A DNA stretch of 64,000 nucleotides from an uncultured Clostridia bacterium (GTDB lineage: Bacteria > Bacillota > Clostridia > UMGS1883), in contig CANRCD010000001.1 in NCBI GenBank assembly GCA_947629005.1, forward strand, positions 223,550 through 287,549, in the 5' to 3' direction. Positions 25,420 to 34,090 of this stretch are shown here, piece after piece. Numbering within the stretch: position 1 is the first letter of the stretch; each line of letters starts with the position of its first letter. The translations under genes were made by a program, and so were the position numbers. The notes beneath the pieces were generated by a model. That model searched no databases. It saw only the letters and a list, made by a program, of their open reading frames with translations, and had not been told where the DNA came from.

Positions 25420-26652
25420 CTATTTCTCCACGATACTACACCGCTCATTGGCGCAAAGCGACTCGATTTCGGCGCGACGCGCCTCATTGCTATTCAAATA
25501 TTCGGCAGTATAGTTTTTCTCAATTTCTTTGATTTCGTAAGGGATTTCGAGAGCTCTCAGCTCGTCCTCGACATCAGAGCGGGTTTTGCCCTCGGTTTCG
25601 ACAGCAAAGGCCGCAGTATAGGCCTTATCGACGGAAAAAATCACTGTTTTGGCAATAAGTTTAACCGAGGCTCCGCCGCCGGATGCTCCCCCGCCGCTGC
25701 CGCCGCCGCGTCCGGAGTTTGAACCGGCCGAGGAAACGGCTGAAACATCGTCGGCCTTATCGTTTTGATCGGTTGAAAATGTCATACCCGGTATAATAAT
25801 GCCGTTGTCGCCCATGGGCTGATTGCCGCTGTAATTAGCCGGCGATACGGCTTCTTCCACAGCCTCCTCCGTATTCTTCGGGACGACCGTAACGGGCTTT
25901 TGCGCGTCGTCTGCGGCTACGGTCTTGGCCTTATCCCCGAAGCTCTCCTCGTTACTTGGCTCGGCTTCGTCCTGCTGTGCGGTGGTCTCCCCTGCTTCGG
26001 CATGTGCCGGCATGGCGTCTTCTTTGAACGGCTGAACCGTCCTTGGCGATTGAGCGGGCTTATCCTCATGCGACGGCTGAAGCTGCTGCGACGGCTCGGC
26101 CTCAGCGGCCTCAGGCTGCTCTGGCGCTATGCTTGGCGCAGTTGGCTCGACGGAATTCGTCTTAGATTCGGGCGTTGTGACCGTGTCGTCATCAGACGTC
26201 GCCACGAGCGCGGCATCGTCAGCATCGGAGATTTCCGCCTCCGACGGCGTATCCTGTAATGGCGTTTTTTCTTCAATAAAAGCGACCTCAGAAGCGTCCT
26301 CGGTGGCGGCCTTATTGTCGTCGGCAAAACGCGATTCAAGAGCGGGGCGCAGCGCGACCGCACCGGCGGCAAGTATTACAGCCGCAGCCGCGGCGGAGCA
26401 ATATTTTATTACACGATTAAAGCCCCTGCTTTTATCGGCGTTTATACGCCTCATAACATTTTGCAGCAAGTCGTCGGGCGCCTCGGCCTCGCCGGCAAAG
26501 CGGAGGGCTTCCACAAGGCGGAGGTTTTCCTCGTATTCCTTCCGGCAGTCAGCACATTCGGAAACATGCCTCAGCGCCTCGGCTGCTTCGTCCGCAGGCA
26601 GTTCCTGAGACACAAGCTCAAAAACAATGCTTTTGAATTTTTCACAATTCAT
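25420..26652 (-). CDS. Zinc-finger anti-sigma factor with long extracellular region
   Basis: A 410-residue single-pass protein. Cytoplasmic zf-HC2 anti-sigma domain at residues 1-65 with HVSECADC and an upstream Cys; membrane segment about 77-98; then about 190 residues rich in Ala, Glu, Pro, Ser and Thr (a probable wall-spanning stalk), a Gly-rich GRGGGSGGGASGGG linker near 313-327 and a C-terminal 80-residue domain. It should hold the adjacent ECF sigma factor inactive. ATG 26652 has AAGGAGGTG in front. An ECF-type promoter (26675-26704) precedes it, inside the end of the sigma gene, so the anti-sigma factor seems to be raised by its own sigma factor. Confidence 0.88.
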   Translation of the reverse strand: MNCEKFKSIVFELVSQELPADEAAEALRHVSECADCRKEYEENLRLVEALRFAGEAEAPDDLLQNVMRRINADKSRGFNRVIKYCSAAAAAVILAAGAVALRPALESRFADDNKAATEDASEVAFIEEKTPLQDTPSEAEISDADDAALVATSDDDTVTTPESKTNSVEPTAPSIAPEQPEAAEAEPSQQLQPSHEDKPAQSPRTVQPFKEDAMPAHAEAGETTAQQDEAEPSNEESFGDKAKTVAADDAQKPVTVVPKNTEEAVEEAVSPANYSGNQPMGDNGIIIPGMTFSTDQNDKADDVSAVSSAGSNSGRGGGSGGGASGGGASVKLIAKTVIFSVDKAYTAAFAVETEGKTRSDVEDELRALEIPYEIKEIEKNYTAEYLNSNEARRAEIESLCANERCSIVEK

Positions 26653-26674
26653 GCCGGCCACCTCCTTTTTCATA

Positions 26675-26704
26675 ATTTAGACGTACAAAGGTTAAAAAAG
26701 TTCC
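26675..26704 (-). promoter_or_regulatory. ECF promoter before the anti-sigma gene
   Basis: Minus strand: GGAAC (26700-26704) followed by T-run, 16-base spacer, CGTCTAAAT (26675-26683). It lies across the last codons of the sigma gene. Near-identical sequences stand before the vWA gene (39137) and the GH18-like gene (51080). Confidence 0.75.
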
Positions 26705-27222
26705 CCGTTTTCCAATAAAATTTTTTTTAGTTTTTCCCTTGCCCGTGAGAGGCGCGAACGAAACGTCCCGAGGTTTAGCTTCAGCGCCGCCGCGGCATCT
26801 TCGTAGCTCAGCCCCTCGATGTCCCTTAAAACAATTACCGTGCGCATATCGTCCGGCAGCCTTGCGAGAGCCTGACGCACCGCCCTTACCTTAGCGTTCT
26901 TATCGGCTATTGACTCGGTGGTTTCCCCCGCGGCGACATCGTAGGCCTCGTCTATATCAACGGTGGGCTTTCGGGAGCGGAGCATATCGAGGCAGGTATT
27001 CACGGCTATTTTCGTCAGCCACGTTTCAACCCGACTTAATCCCTTAAATAAGGCGGCGGTTTTATATGCCTTGAAGAAAGTCTCCTGAGCGGCGTCCTGA
27101 GCGTCATGAGGATTTTTCAGCATATTAAGGCATACCGCGTAGATTTTATTCTGATTTTCACGTATAAGCTGCTCAAAGGCCGTTTTATCGCCCCTTGCAA
27201 GTTTTTGCTCAAAGGTCGCCAC
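26692..27222 (-). CDS. ECF RNA polymerase sigma factor (second, SigW/RpoE-like)
   Basis: A 176-residue sigma factor: region 2 around residues 20-85 (LNMLKNPHDAQDAAQETFFKAYK), linker, and region 4 with a helix-turn-helix (LSYEDAAAALKLNLGTFRSRLSRAREKLKK). The start is a GTG at 27222 behind AAAGGAGG. It stands 34 bases after clpE and before its zinc-finger anti-sigma factor. Its likely targets in this window share the CGGGAAC...CGTCTAAAT promoter. Confidence 0.94.
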   Translation of the reverse strand: MATFEQKLARGDKTAFEQLIRENQNKIYAVCLNMLKNPHDAQDAAQETFFKAYKTAALFKGLSRVETWLTKIAVNTCLDMLRSRKPTVDIDEAYDVAAGETTESIADKNAKVRAVRQALARLPDDMRTVIVLRDIEGLSYEDAAAALKLNLGTFRSRLSRAREKLKKILLENGELF

Positions 27223-27256
27223 TCCGTCGCCTCCTTTCCCTTTTGTAAAACTCTGA

Positions 27257-29530
27257 CTATTCTATCGCTATTTCACCGTCTTTAACGACGGCGCGCAGCT
27301 TTTCCTTTCTTTCGCCGGAAATGATTATATCCGCAAGCTTATCTTGAAGATTGCGGCTTATAGCGCGGCGCAGCGGCCTTGCGCCTAAGCGCTCGTCATA
27401 TCCGCGCTCAAGCAGAAGCTCCTTTGCTTCGGGCGAGACCTCAAGGCCCATGCCTTTTTCGGCCAGCATATCGTTGAGATCAGAGAGCATAAGGTCAAGA
27501 ATCCGCATGAGTTCATCACGGGTGAGGCTTTCAAATACCACAATCTCGTCCACTCTGTTCAAGAATTCCGGCCTGAAATGTCGTTTCAGAGCGTCGGTAA
27601 GCTTGGATTCACTCCGGGCGGACTTTTCCCTAACAAAGCCTATGCCCTCGCTTTTCCAGTCGCTGCCAAGGTTCGAGGTCATAACAAGGACTGTGTTCTC
27701 AAAGCTTACCACTTTACCATGGCTGTCGCTTACGCGGCCGTCATCCATGATTTGGAGCAGCACGTTCAGCACTTCGGGGTGGGCCTTTTCCACCTCGTCA
27801 AACAGCACCACGCTGTATGGCCTGCGGCGCACCTTTTCGGTGAGCTGGCCCGCGTCGTCGTAGCCGATATATCCGGGGGGCGAGCCGATGAGCTTAGCCA
27901 CAGAATGTTTTTCCATAAATTCGCTCATGTCAACGCGAATCAGAGCCTCCTCGCTGTCGAACAGCTCTATGGCAAGCTGCTTTACAAGCTCGGTTTTGCC
28001 CACGCCCGTTGGGCCGGCAAAAATAAAGCTCGCGGGGCGGCGCTTCTTGGAGAGAGCGGCGCGGCTTCTGCGTATGGCGCGGCTGACGGCGCTGACGGCC
28101 TTATCCTGCCCTATAACGCGCCTGTGAAGCCTTTCCTCCAGCGACATAAGACGCTTGGTTTCCTCCTCGGTTATCTTTGTAACAGGTATTTTTGTCCAAC
28201 ATTCCACCACGTAGGCTATGTCTTCGGTAGTGAGATAAACATTTTCGAGCTGTTCCTCAAGGTTGGCCTTTTCAGCCTCAAGTTCGCATTGGCGGGTACG
28301 TATCTCAGCGGCCTTCGCGTAGTCAGCCTCGCCAAGCTCCTTCCCGTCGTAAATGCCGTCAAGCTCGGCTTTGGCCTCGGCAAGGTCCTTGTTCACACTG
28401 TCAAGGGCTGCGAGAGCCGCGTTTTTGAGGTTGCTTCGGCTGCCGGCCTCGTCAATAAGGTCAATGGCCTTGTCGGGCAGGAAGCGGTCGGTTACATATC
28501 TCTCCGAAAGTACGGCCGCCGCGCGGATGACCTCGTCGGTTATTTTGACACGGTGGAAATTTTCGTAGTAATCCTTTATTCCTTTTATGATTTCAACGGT
28601 CTCCTCAACCGAGGGCTCGTCCACGGTTATAGGCTGAAAACGACGTTCCAGAGCGGAATCCGCCTCAATGAATTTACGGTACTCGCCAAGCGTCGTCGCG
28701 CCGATAACCTGAATTTCACCCCTTGCAAGAGCGGGCTTGAGTATATTTCCGGCGTTCATGGCTCCCTCAGCGTTGCCGGCGCCAACAATATTGTGTAGCT
28801 CGTCTATAACCAGTATCACGTTGCCGCGGGCTTTGGCCTCGTTCAAAATACCCTTGAGGCGGGCCTCAAATTGGCCGCGGTACTGTGTTCCGGCCACAAT
28901 GGCCGTAAAATCAAGAAGATAAACGTCCTTATCTTTGAGCTTGGACGGAACCCTTCCCTCGGCAATGCGCACGGCAAAGCCCTCGGCGATGGCCGTTTTT
29001 CCGACGCCGGGCTCGCCAAGGAGCACAGGATTGTTCTTGCCGCGGCGGTTAAGTATCTGAATAAGGCGCTCAATTTCGCGCTCTCGGCCGATAACTCTGT
29101 CCACCTTGCCGGCCTTGGCCTTTTCGGTCAGATTATCCCCGAAGCTGTCAAGGAGCGATTTTTTCCTGTTCTCCTTTTTAGGCTTAGATTTTTCGTCCTT
29201 GTCCTGCTCGGGACTCTGCTGTCGGCCGCTGTTTTTATCGCCGGAAAACAGTCCCATAATATTCTTGAACAGGCCGCCAATTTCCTCGTCGGCTTCAACT
29301 TCCTCGCCGTTTTCTTCGCCGAGAAGCTCATTCATCTGGCCGCCAATCTGTTCGGATATATTTTCAAGCGTCTCCTCGTCAAGGTCCAGCCCGCCGGCCA
29401 TCTGGCGCAGAGGGTTAATCCCGAGCTCGCGTGCGCAGGGCAGGCACAGCCCCTCGCTTACGCGCTTTTCGCCCTCCAGCTTAGAGATAAAAAGCACGGC
29501 TACATTTTTGTTGCATCGTGAACAAAGCAT
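27257..29530 (-). CDS. clpE: ClpE-type AAA+ unfoldase
   Basis: A 757-residue Clp ATPase with two AAA+ modules: Walker A GEPGVGKT near residue 174 and GPTGVGKTE near 505. The N-terminus is not the double Clp-N repeat of ClpC but a four-Cys zinc finger (C3, C6, C28, C31: MLCSRCNK ... LCLPCAREL), the mark of ClpE; an acidic, Gly/Lys-rich linker leads to the first module and a coiled middle region separates the two. It feeds unfolded proteins to ClpP. No mcsAB or ctsR is next to it. A sigma-A-type promoter lies upstream; the ECF genes follow in the same direction. Confidence 0.93.
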   Translation of the reverse strand: MLCSRCNKNVAVLFISKLEGEKRVSEGLCLPCARELGINPLRQMAGGLDLDEETLENISEQIGGQMNELLGEENGEEVEADEEIGGLFKNIMGLFSGDKNSGRQQSPEQDKDEKSKPKKENRKKSLLDSFGDNLTEKAKAGKVDRVIGREREIERLIQILNRRGKNNPVLLGEPGVGKTAIAEGFAVRIAEGRVPSKLKDKDVYLLDFTAIVAGTQYRGQFEARLKGILNEAKARGNVILVIDELHNIVGAGNAEGAMNAGNILKPALARGEIQVIGATTLGEYRKFIEADSALERRFQPITVDEPSVEETVEIIKGIKDYYENFHRVKITDEVIRAAAVLSERYVTDRFLPDKAIDLIDEAGSRSNLKNAALAALDSVNKDLAEAKAELDGIYDGKELGEADYAKAAEIRTRQCELEAEKANLEEQLENVYLTTEDIAYVVECWTKIPVTKITEEETKRLMSLEERLHRRVIGQDKAVSAVSRAIRRSRAALSKKRRPASFIFAGPTGVGKTELVKQLAIELFDSEEALIRVDMSEFMEKHSVAKLIGSPPGYIGYDDAGQLTEKVRRRPYSVVLFDEVEKAHPEVLNVLLQIMDDGRVSDSHGKVVSFENTVLVMTSNLGSDWKSEGIGFVREKSARSESKLTDALKRHFRPEFLNRVDEIVVFESLTRDELMRILDLMLSDLNDMLAEKGMGLEVSPEAKELLLERGYDERLGARPLRRAISRNLQDKLADIIISGERKEKLRAVVKDGEIAIE

Positions 29531-29582
29531 TTATTCTTCTCCTTTATCAAAAGCGGGTATATTTTCGACAAACATTTTATTA

Positions 29583-29611
29583 AGTATATCACATTTTCCC
29601 TGTAAAGTAAA
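29583..29611 (-). promoter_or_regulatory. Promoter of clpE
   Basis: Minus strand: TTTACT (29606-29611), 17-base spacer, TATACT (29583-29588). I see no clear CtsR heptad repeat. Confidence 0.65.
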
Positions 29612-29649
29612 CACAAAAAAATAAAAAAATATTAATTTTAAAAAAGGTA

Positions 29650-29703
29650 TTGACACATTGCTCAATATATGCTAATATAATCATGTGAGCAGTTGTTCAC
29701 ATG
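29650..29703 (+). promoter_or_regulatory. Promoter and ArsR-family operator of the metal ATPase operon
   Basis: TTGACA (29650-29655) with TAATAT at 29673-29678 (17-base spacer) or TATAAT at 29676-29681. Overlapping the start region is a 22-base palindrome, CATGTGAnCA..TGnTCACATG (29682-29703), the typical 12-2-12 shape of ArsR/SmtB operators. The regulator at 29725 should bind here and release on metal. Confidence 0.82.
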
Positions 29704-29724
29704 ATAATCTGTGGAGGCGATTAT

Positions 29725-30114
29725 ATGAACGAAAACATCAAGCCCCTTGAAATGAGGGACGAATGTCAGATTACTCAAACTCACGATGAAAAGGTGGCTC
29801 GGGCTAAAAGCCTTCTGCCGGAAGATGATAAGCTTTTCGAGCTGAGTGAGTTTTTCAAGCTATTCGGAGACAGCACAAGGATAAAGATACTCGAGGCTAT
29901 CAATGGCAGCGAGCTCTGCGTGTGCGACATATCCGAGGTGGTGGGCGTCAGCAGCTCCGGAGTGAGCCATCAGCTCCGCATACTACGCCAAAACAGGCTT
30001 GTCAAGGCAACAAGGGTTGGCAAGGAGACCTACTACACCCTTGACGATGACCACATTGGCGACATAATAAGGATAGGCTACAACCACATAAACGAAAGGA
30101 GGGGCCTTATATGA
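29725..30114 (+). CDS. cadC: ArsR/SmtB-family metal sensor (CadC-like)
   Basis: A 129-residue winged-helix repressor. The alpha-3 motif ELCVCD near residue 63 and an N-terminal Cys in RDECQIT near residue 13 give the three- to four-thiolate site expected of Cd/Pb/Zn sensors; the DNA-binding part is SSSGVSHQLRILRQNRLV. ATG 29725 has GGAGG 8 bases upstream. It overlaps the ATPase gene by 4 bases and has its own operator just before it, so it is autoregulated. The metal is inferred from the thiolate motif. Confidence 0.92.
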   Translation: MNENIKPLEMRDECQITQTHDEKVARAKSLLPEDDKLFELSEFFKLFGDSTRIKILEAINGSELCVCDISEVVGVSSSGVSHQLRILRQNRLVKATRVGKETYYTLDDDHIGDIIRIGYNHINERRGLI

Positions 30115-31946
30115 ACGTGCGTGAATGCTGCGCGGAAGGGAAGCACGAACACGAACACGGCTGCTGCGGCGAGGAAGGCGAGGAAAAGGAAACGCTGCTT
30201 CTCCCCCGCCTGATCATTGCCCTGATTTTGCTTGGAGCGGCCCTTTATACAAAGCGGCTGCCGCTTTATATAGCAGCTTATGCAGTCTCGGGTGCGGACG
30301 TGGTTATAGCGGCCGTGAAAGGCCTGTTTAAAGGCAAAGTCTTTAATGAAAGCTTCCTTATGACGCTCGCGACCGTCGGCGCGTTTATAATCGGCGATTA
30401 CGCCGAGGGCGTGGCCGTAATGATATTCTACGGCTTTGGCGAGTACATTCAGGACAAAGCCGTGGATAAGAGCAACGATTCGATAAACGAGCTTATCAGC
30501 CTGAGGCCGGACCGAGCACGCCTCGTGGAGGATGACGGTGAAAAAATTGTCGCTCCGGCGGAGGTAAAAGTCGGCGATATTATATCCGTGCTCCCGGGCG
30601 AGCGCGTTCCGCTCGACGGCGTGCTGATTTCAGGCTCCGCTACGGCCGACACCTCAGCCATAACAGGCGAAAGCCTGCCGAGGGATTACAGCGAAGGCGA
30701 GGAGATATGCTCCGGCGTGATTGCGCTCCGCTCGGCGATACAGCTTAGGGTCACAAAAAAGCTGGAGGACTCCTCCACCGAGCGAATTTTCCGCATGGTG
30801 ACCGAGGCGAGGGAGAACAAAAGCAGCGGCGAACGCTTTATCACCCGTTTTGCGGTGGTTTACACTCCGGTAATCGTGTTTGCAGCGCTGATACTTGCCT
30901 TTGTTCCGCCGATTTTTGTGGGACATCTCGCCTCGTGGATACACCGCGGGCTCATATTTCTTGTGGCGTCCTGCCCCTGCGCGTTGGTTCTCAGCGTACC
31001 GCTGACATACTTTGCCGGCATTGGACTTGCCTCGCGCAGCGGTGTGCTGTTCAAGGGCTCTGTGTTTATGGAACGGCTGGCAGGCGTGGATACCGTGGCT
31101 TTTGATAAGACCGGCACTCTCACCCGCGGAGAACTCTCGCTCGTTGATTTTGACGGAGAGGACAGGGAAGAGCTGTTCCGCCTTGCTGCCTGCGCCGAAC
31201 GCGGCTCCGAGCACCCTATTGGCAGGGCGATCTCCCCTCTGTATAGCGGCGAGGCTGAAATCACGGACTTTGAAGAGCTTGTGGGCGGCGTTTCGGCCAC
31301 GGTTGACGGCGTGAAGGTCGTAGCCGGAAATACGGCGCTGACCGGAATCAGAAGCAACTCCCCCAATACGGCGGTACACGTGCTCAAGGACGGGAAGTAC
31401 ATAGGCTCCCTCTATCTCGCCGATACGCTCCGACCCGAAAGCCCCGACGCGGCCTCCGAACTGGCAAAGATGGGCATAAAAACCGCGCTCATTACCGGCG
31501 ACAGCACTCCCGCGGCCGAGGCGGCGGCAAAGGAGTTGGGGATAACCGAGGTGCACTCATCCGTGCTGCCCGACGAAAAGCTTAACATTATAAAAGGCCT
31601 CGCCGGTAAAACAGCTTTTGTCGGCGACGGAATAAACGACAGTCCGGCCCTCAGCGGAGCAGATGTGGGTATCGCCATGGGCGGGATGGGCCGCGAGGCC
31701 GCCATGGAGGCCGCTGATGTGGTTATAATGGATGACAGTCCGGCCAAGGTGCCGCTGGCTGTGAAAATCGCAAGAAAGACGCTTAACACGGCTGTTATTG
31801 TCGTAGCCTTCGCTCTGCTCGTGAAGCTTGCGGTGCTTGTCTTAGGCGCGTGCGGCCTTGCAAATATGTGGCTGGCTGTGTTCGCAGATGTGGGAGTTGC
31901 GCTTATCGCTGTAGTAATTGCGGTGCTTATGTGCAGAAAAGTATGA
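30111..31946 (+). CDS. cadA: P1B-type heavy-metal exporting ATPase (CadA/ZntA-like)
   Basis: A 611-residue P-type ATPase that exports Zn/Cd/Pb. Transmembrane CPC motif (ASCPCAL) near residue 287, phosphorylation site DKTGT near 333, the HP motif SEHP near 365 and the GDGINDSPAL hinge are all present. The N-terminal ferredoxin-like HMA domain is absent; instead a short Cys/His tail, RECCAEG...HEHEHGCCGEE, may bind metal. Translation is coupled to the ArsR regulator (ATGA). The downstream hairpin (31953-32007) may end its transcript before feoB. Confidence 0.94.
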   Translation: MNVRECCAEGKHEHEHGCCGEEGEEKETLLLPRLIIALILLGAALYTKRLPLYIAAYAVSGADVVIAAVKGLFKGKVFNESFLMTLATVGAFIIGDYAEGVAVMIFYGFGEYIQDKAVDKSNDSINELISLRPDRARLVEDDGEKIVAPAEVKVGDIISVLPGERVPLDGVLISGSATADTSAITGESLPRDYSEGEEICSGVIALRSAIQLRVTKKLEDSSTERIFRMVTEARENKSSGERFITRFAVVYTPVIVFAALILAFVPPIFVGHLASWIHRGLIFLVASCPCALVLSVPLTYFAGIGLASRSGVLFKGSVFMERLAGVDTVAFDKTGTLTRGELSLVDFDGEDREELFRLAACAERGSEHPIGRAISPLYSGEAEITDFEELVGGVSATVDGVKVVAGNTALTGIRSNSPNTAVHVLKDGKYIGSLYLADTLRPESPDAASELAKMGIKTALITGDSTPAAEAAAKELGITEVHSSVLPDEKLNIIKGLAGKTAFVGDGINDSPALSGADVGIAMGGMGREAAMEAADVVIMDDSPAKVPLAVKIARKTLNTAVIVVAFALLVKLAVLVLGACGLANMWLAVFADVGVALIAVVIAVLMCRKV

Positions 31947-31952
31947 TTCTTG

Positions 31953-32007
31953 AAATCACTCTTTTTATCCTTGGAGCATACCTTAGGGTAAGGAGAGTGA
32001 TTTTTTT
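31953..32007 (+). promoter_or_regulatory. Terminator-like hairpin that covers the feoB ribosome site
   Basis: AAATCACTCT (31953-31962) pairs with AGAGTGATTT (31994-32003), followed by a seven-T run (32001-32007). The inner arms TCCTT (31968-31972) and AAGGA (31990-31994) also pair, hiding the AAGGAGAG ribosome site of feoB. It can act as a cadA terminator, as an attenuator, or as a translational switch for feoB. Confidence 0.7.
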
Positions 32008-34039
32008 GAGCGTGACTCTTGCTCTTGCGGGGAACCCTAACGTCGGAAAATCCACAGTTTTTAACGCTCTGACCGGCGCGCGCCAGCACACCGGCAATTG
32101 GGCCGGCAAAACCGTCGAACTGGCCGAAGGCAGCTTCTTAAGCGGCGGAGCGGACATAAAGGTGGTGGATCTGCCCGGTACATACAGCCTCCTTGCGGAA
32201 TCGGCCGACGAGCGGGCCGCCCGCGATTATATATGCTTTGGCGGACACGACGGTATCATACTCGTGTGCGACGCCACCTGCCTTGAACGAAACCTTATCC
32301 TTGCCGTACAGACCCTTGAAATAACCGGCAAAGTGGTTATATGCCTGAATATGATGGACGAGGCGGCAAAAAAGGGAGTCTGCGTAGACACAGAAAAGCT
32401 CTCCCTGCTGCTTGGCGTGAAGGTTATTCCCATGGCAGCCCGCAGCGGAAAAGGGATAAGGGAGCTAAAGGCCTCTGCGGGAAAAATCAAAGATAATCCG
32501 CCGCTGAAATTAAGTTTCGGCCCCTCGATTGAGGAGGCGGCAAATATCGTGTCCGAAGCCATTTCCGGCTCCCCGTGCGGCGGCCTTGACCCCCGTTGGG
32601 TGGCTCTGCGTCTGCTGGAAGGCGACACAGGCTTTGCCGGAAGTCTGGCGGAACATTTAAGCTGGAGCGCCGCCGCTATCGAAGCGGCGGAAAGCGCCGC
32701 CGAAGAAGCGCGAGCAAGGCTTAGAGAAAAGGGCATCGCTCCCGAGGATATCCGCGGCCGAGTTATGAGCGGCGTTATAAACCGTGTGGAGGAGCTCACG
32801 GCGGCCTGCGTCAGCAATAAGGGCGTCCAGTCCTCGGACAGGAGGCTTGACAGAATATTTACGGGCAAAGCCTTCGCCGTACCTGTAATGCTCGCGATGG
32901 TGCTTGGCATAATGTGGCTGACAGCCATAGGAGCAAATTACCCTTCCTCGGCGCTCAGCGCCATCTTTGGCCGGCTTGAGGAATATTTGTATACATTTCT
33001 CTCCGACATTCACTGTCCGGAGGGACTTTGCTCGCTGCTTGCCTGCGGCGTTTTCCGCACCCTTGGCTGGGTAATATCAGTTATGCTGCCGCCGATGGCA
33101 ATATTTTTCCCTCTTTTTACTCTGCTTGAGGATTTCGGATACCTCCCGAGGGTAGCTTTCAATTTGGACGCTGTATTCCACCGCTGCGGGGCCTGCGGGA
33201 AACAGGCTCTGACCACATGTATGGGCTTCGGCTGCAATGCCGTCGGCGTGACGGGCTGCCGCATTATAGACTCACCTCGGGATAAACTTCTGGCCATGCT
33301 CACGAATGTTTTTGTACCGTGCAACGGCCGTCTGCCCTCGCTTATTGCAGTTATAACCATGTTCACTGTCCTTGGCGGCGGCTTCCTGCGCGCGCTGCTG
33401 CTGACGGCAACAATTCTTGCTGGAATCGGCCTGACGCTGGCTGTTTGCACCGTACTGAGCCGCACGCTGCTCAAGGGCCTTCCCTCTTCCTTCGCGCTGG
33501 AGCTGCCGCCCTACCGCAGGCCTCAGTTTGGCAAAGTTATTGTGCGCTCCGTTTTTGACAGAACGATATACGTCCTCGGCCGTGCGGCCGCGGTTGCCGC
33601 TCCGGCGGGACTTATAATATGGCTGCTCGCAAATATAGGCGCCGGCGGGGAAACGCTGCTCGTAAAGCTGTCGTCCATGCTCGACCCGCTTGGACGGCTT
33701 ATGGGCCTCGACGGCGTGATCCTCCTCGGCTTCATCCTCGGTTTTCCGGCCAACGAGATCGTCATCCCGCTTATCCTTATGGGCTATACCGGCGGCGGAA
33801 CGCTTGCGGGATACGAAAGCCTTGCGGGGCTGCGAGCAGTGCTTACCTCCAACGGCTGGACGCCTATAACCGCTGTGTGCTTCGTAATTTTCACGCTTTG
33901 CCACTTCCCATGCTCCACCACCTGCATTACGATATACAAGGAAAGCCGCAGCCTGCGCTGGACGCTGTGGGCAATGGCAATTCCCACAGTTGTCGGCGCG
34001 TTGCTCTGCACCGCGGTGAATCTTATTTCTCACATATAA
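32006..34039 (+). CDS. feoB: Ferrous iron transporter FeoB
   Basis: A 677-residue Fe(II) uptake protein. N-terminal G domain: G1 GNPNVGKST near residue 10, G3 DLPGTYS near 56, G4 NMMDE near 115; then the helical linker and a C-terminal membrane part with two Gate repeats containing the CGACGKQ...CMGFGCNAVGVTGCRI region. Start TTG 32006 is chosen for the AAGGAGAG at 31990-31997; the ATG at 31943 overlaps cadA without a site. No feoA is adjacent. Its position behind the cad pair suggests metal-linked expression, though the hairpin may uncouple them. Confidence 0.95.
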   Translation: MSVTLALAGNPNVGKSTVFNALTGARQHTGNWAGKTVELAEGSFLSGGADIKVVDLPGTYSLLAESADERAARDYICFGGHDGIILVCDATCLERNLILAVQTLEITGKVVICLNMMDEAAKKGVCVDTEKLSLLLGVKVIPMAARSGKGIRELKASAGKIKDNPPLKLSFGPSIEEAANIVSEAISGSPCGGLDPRWVALRLLEGDTGFAGSLAEHLSWSAAAIEAAESAAEEARARLREKGIAPEDIRGRVMSGVINRVEELTAACVSNKGVQSSDRRLDRIFTGKAFAVPVMLAMVLGIMWLTAIGANYPSSALSAIFGRLEEYLYTFLSDIHCPEGLCSLLACGVFRTLGWVISVMLPPMAIFFPLFTLLEDFGYLPRVAFNLDAVFHRCGACGKQALTTCMGFGCNAVGVTGCRIIDSPRDKLLAMLTNVFVPCNGRLPSLIAVITMFTVLGGGFLRALLLTATILAGIGLTLAVCTVLSRTLLKGLPSSFALELPPYRRPQFGKVIVRSVFDRTIYVLGRAAAVAAPAGLIIWLLANIGAGGETLLVKLSSMLDPLGRLMGLDGVILLGFILGFPANEIVIPLILMGYTGGGTLAGYESLAGLRAVLTSNGWTPITAVCFVIFTLCHFPCSTTCITIYKESRSLRWTLWAMAIPTVVGALLCTAVNLISHI

Positions 34040-34042
34040 TAC

Positions 34043-34071
34043 TTGAATTTTTCCGCCCACTGTGATATACT
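34043..34071 (+). promoter_or_regulatory. Promoter of hydE
   Basis: TTGAAT (34043-34048), 17-base spacer, TATACT (34066-34071), 20 bases before the hydE start. Confidence 0.7.
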
Positions 34072-34090
34072 GGTAGGCGGAGATGATATA

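Noticed and set aside
29530-29640. CtsR operator before clpE
   Set aside because: I looked for direct GGTCAAA heptads and found none in the upstream region.
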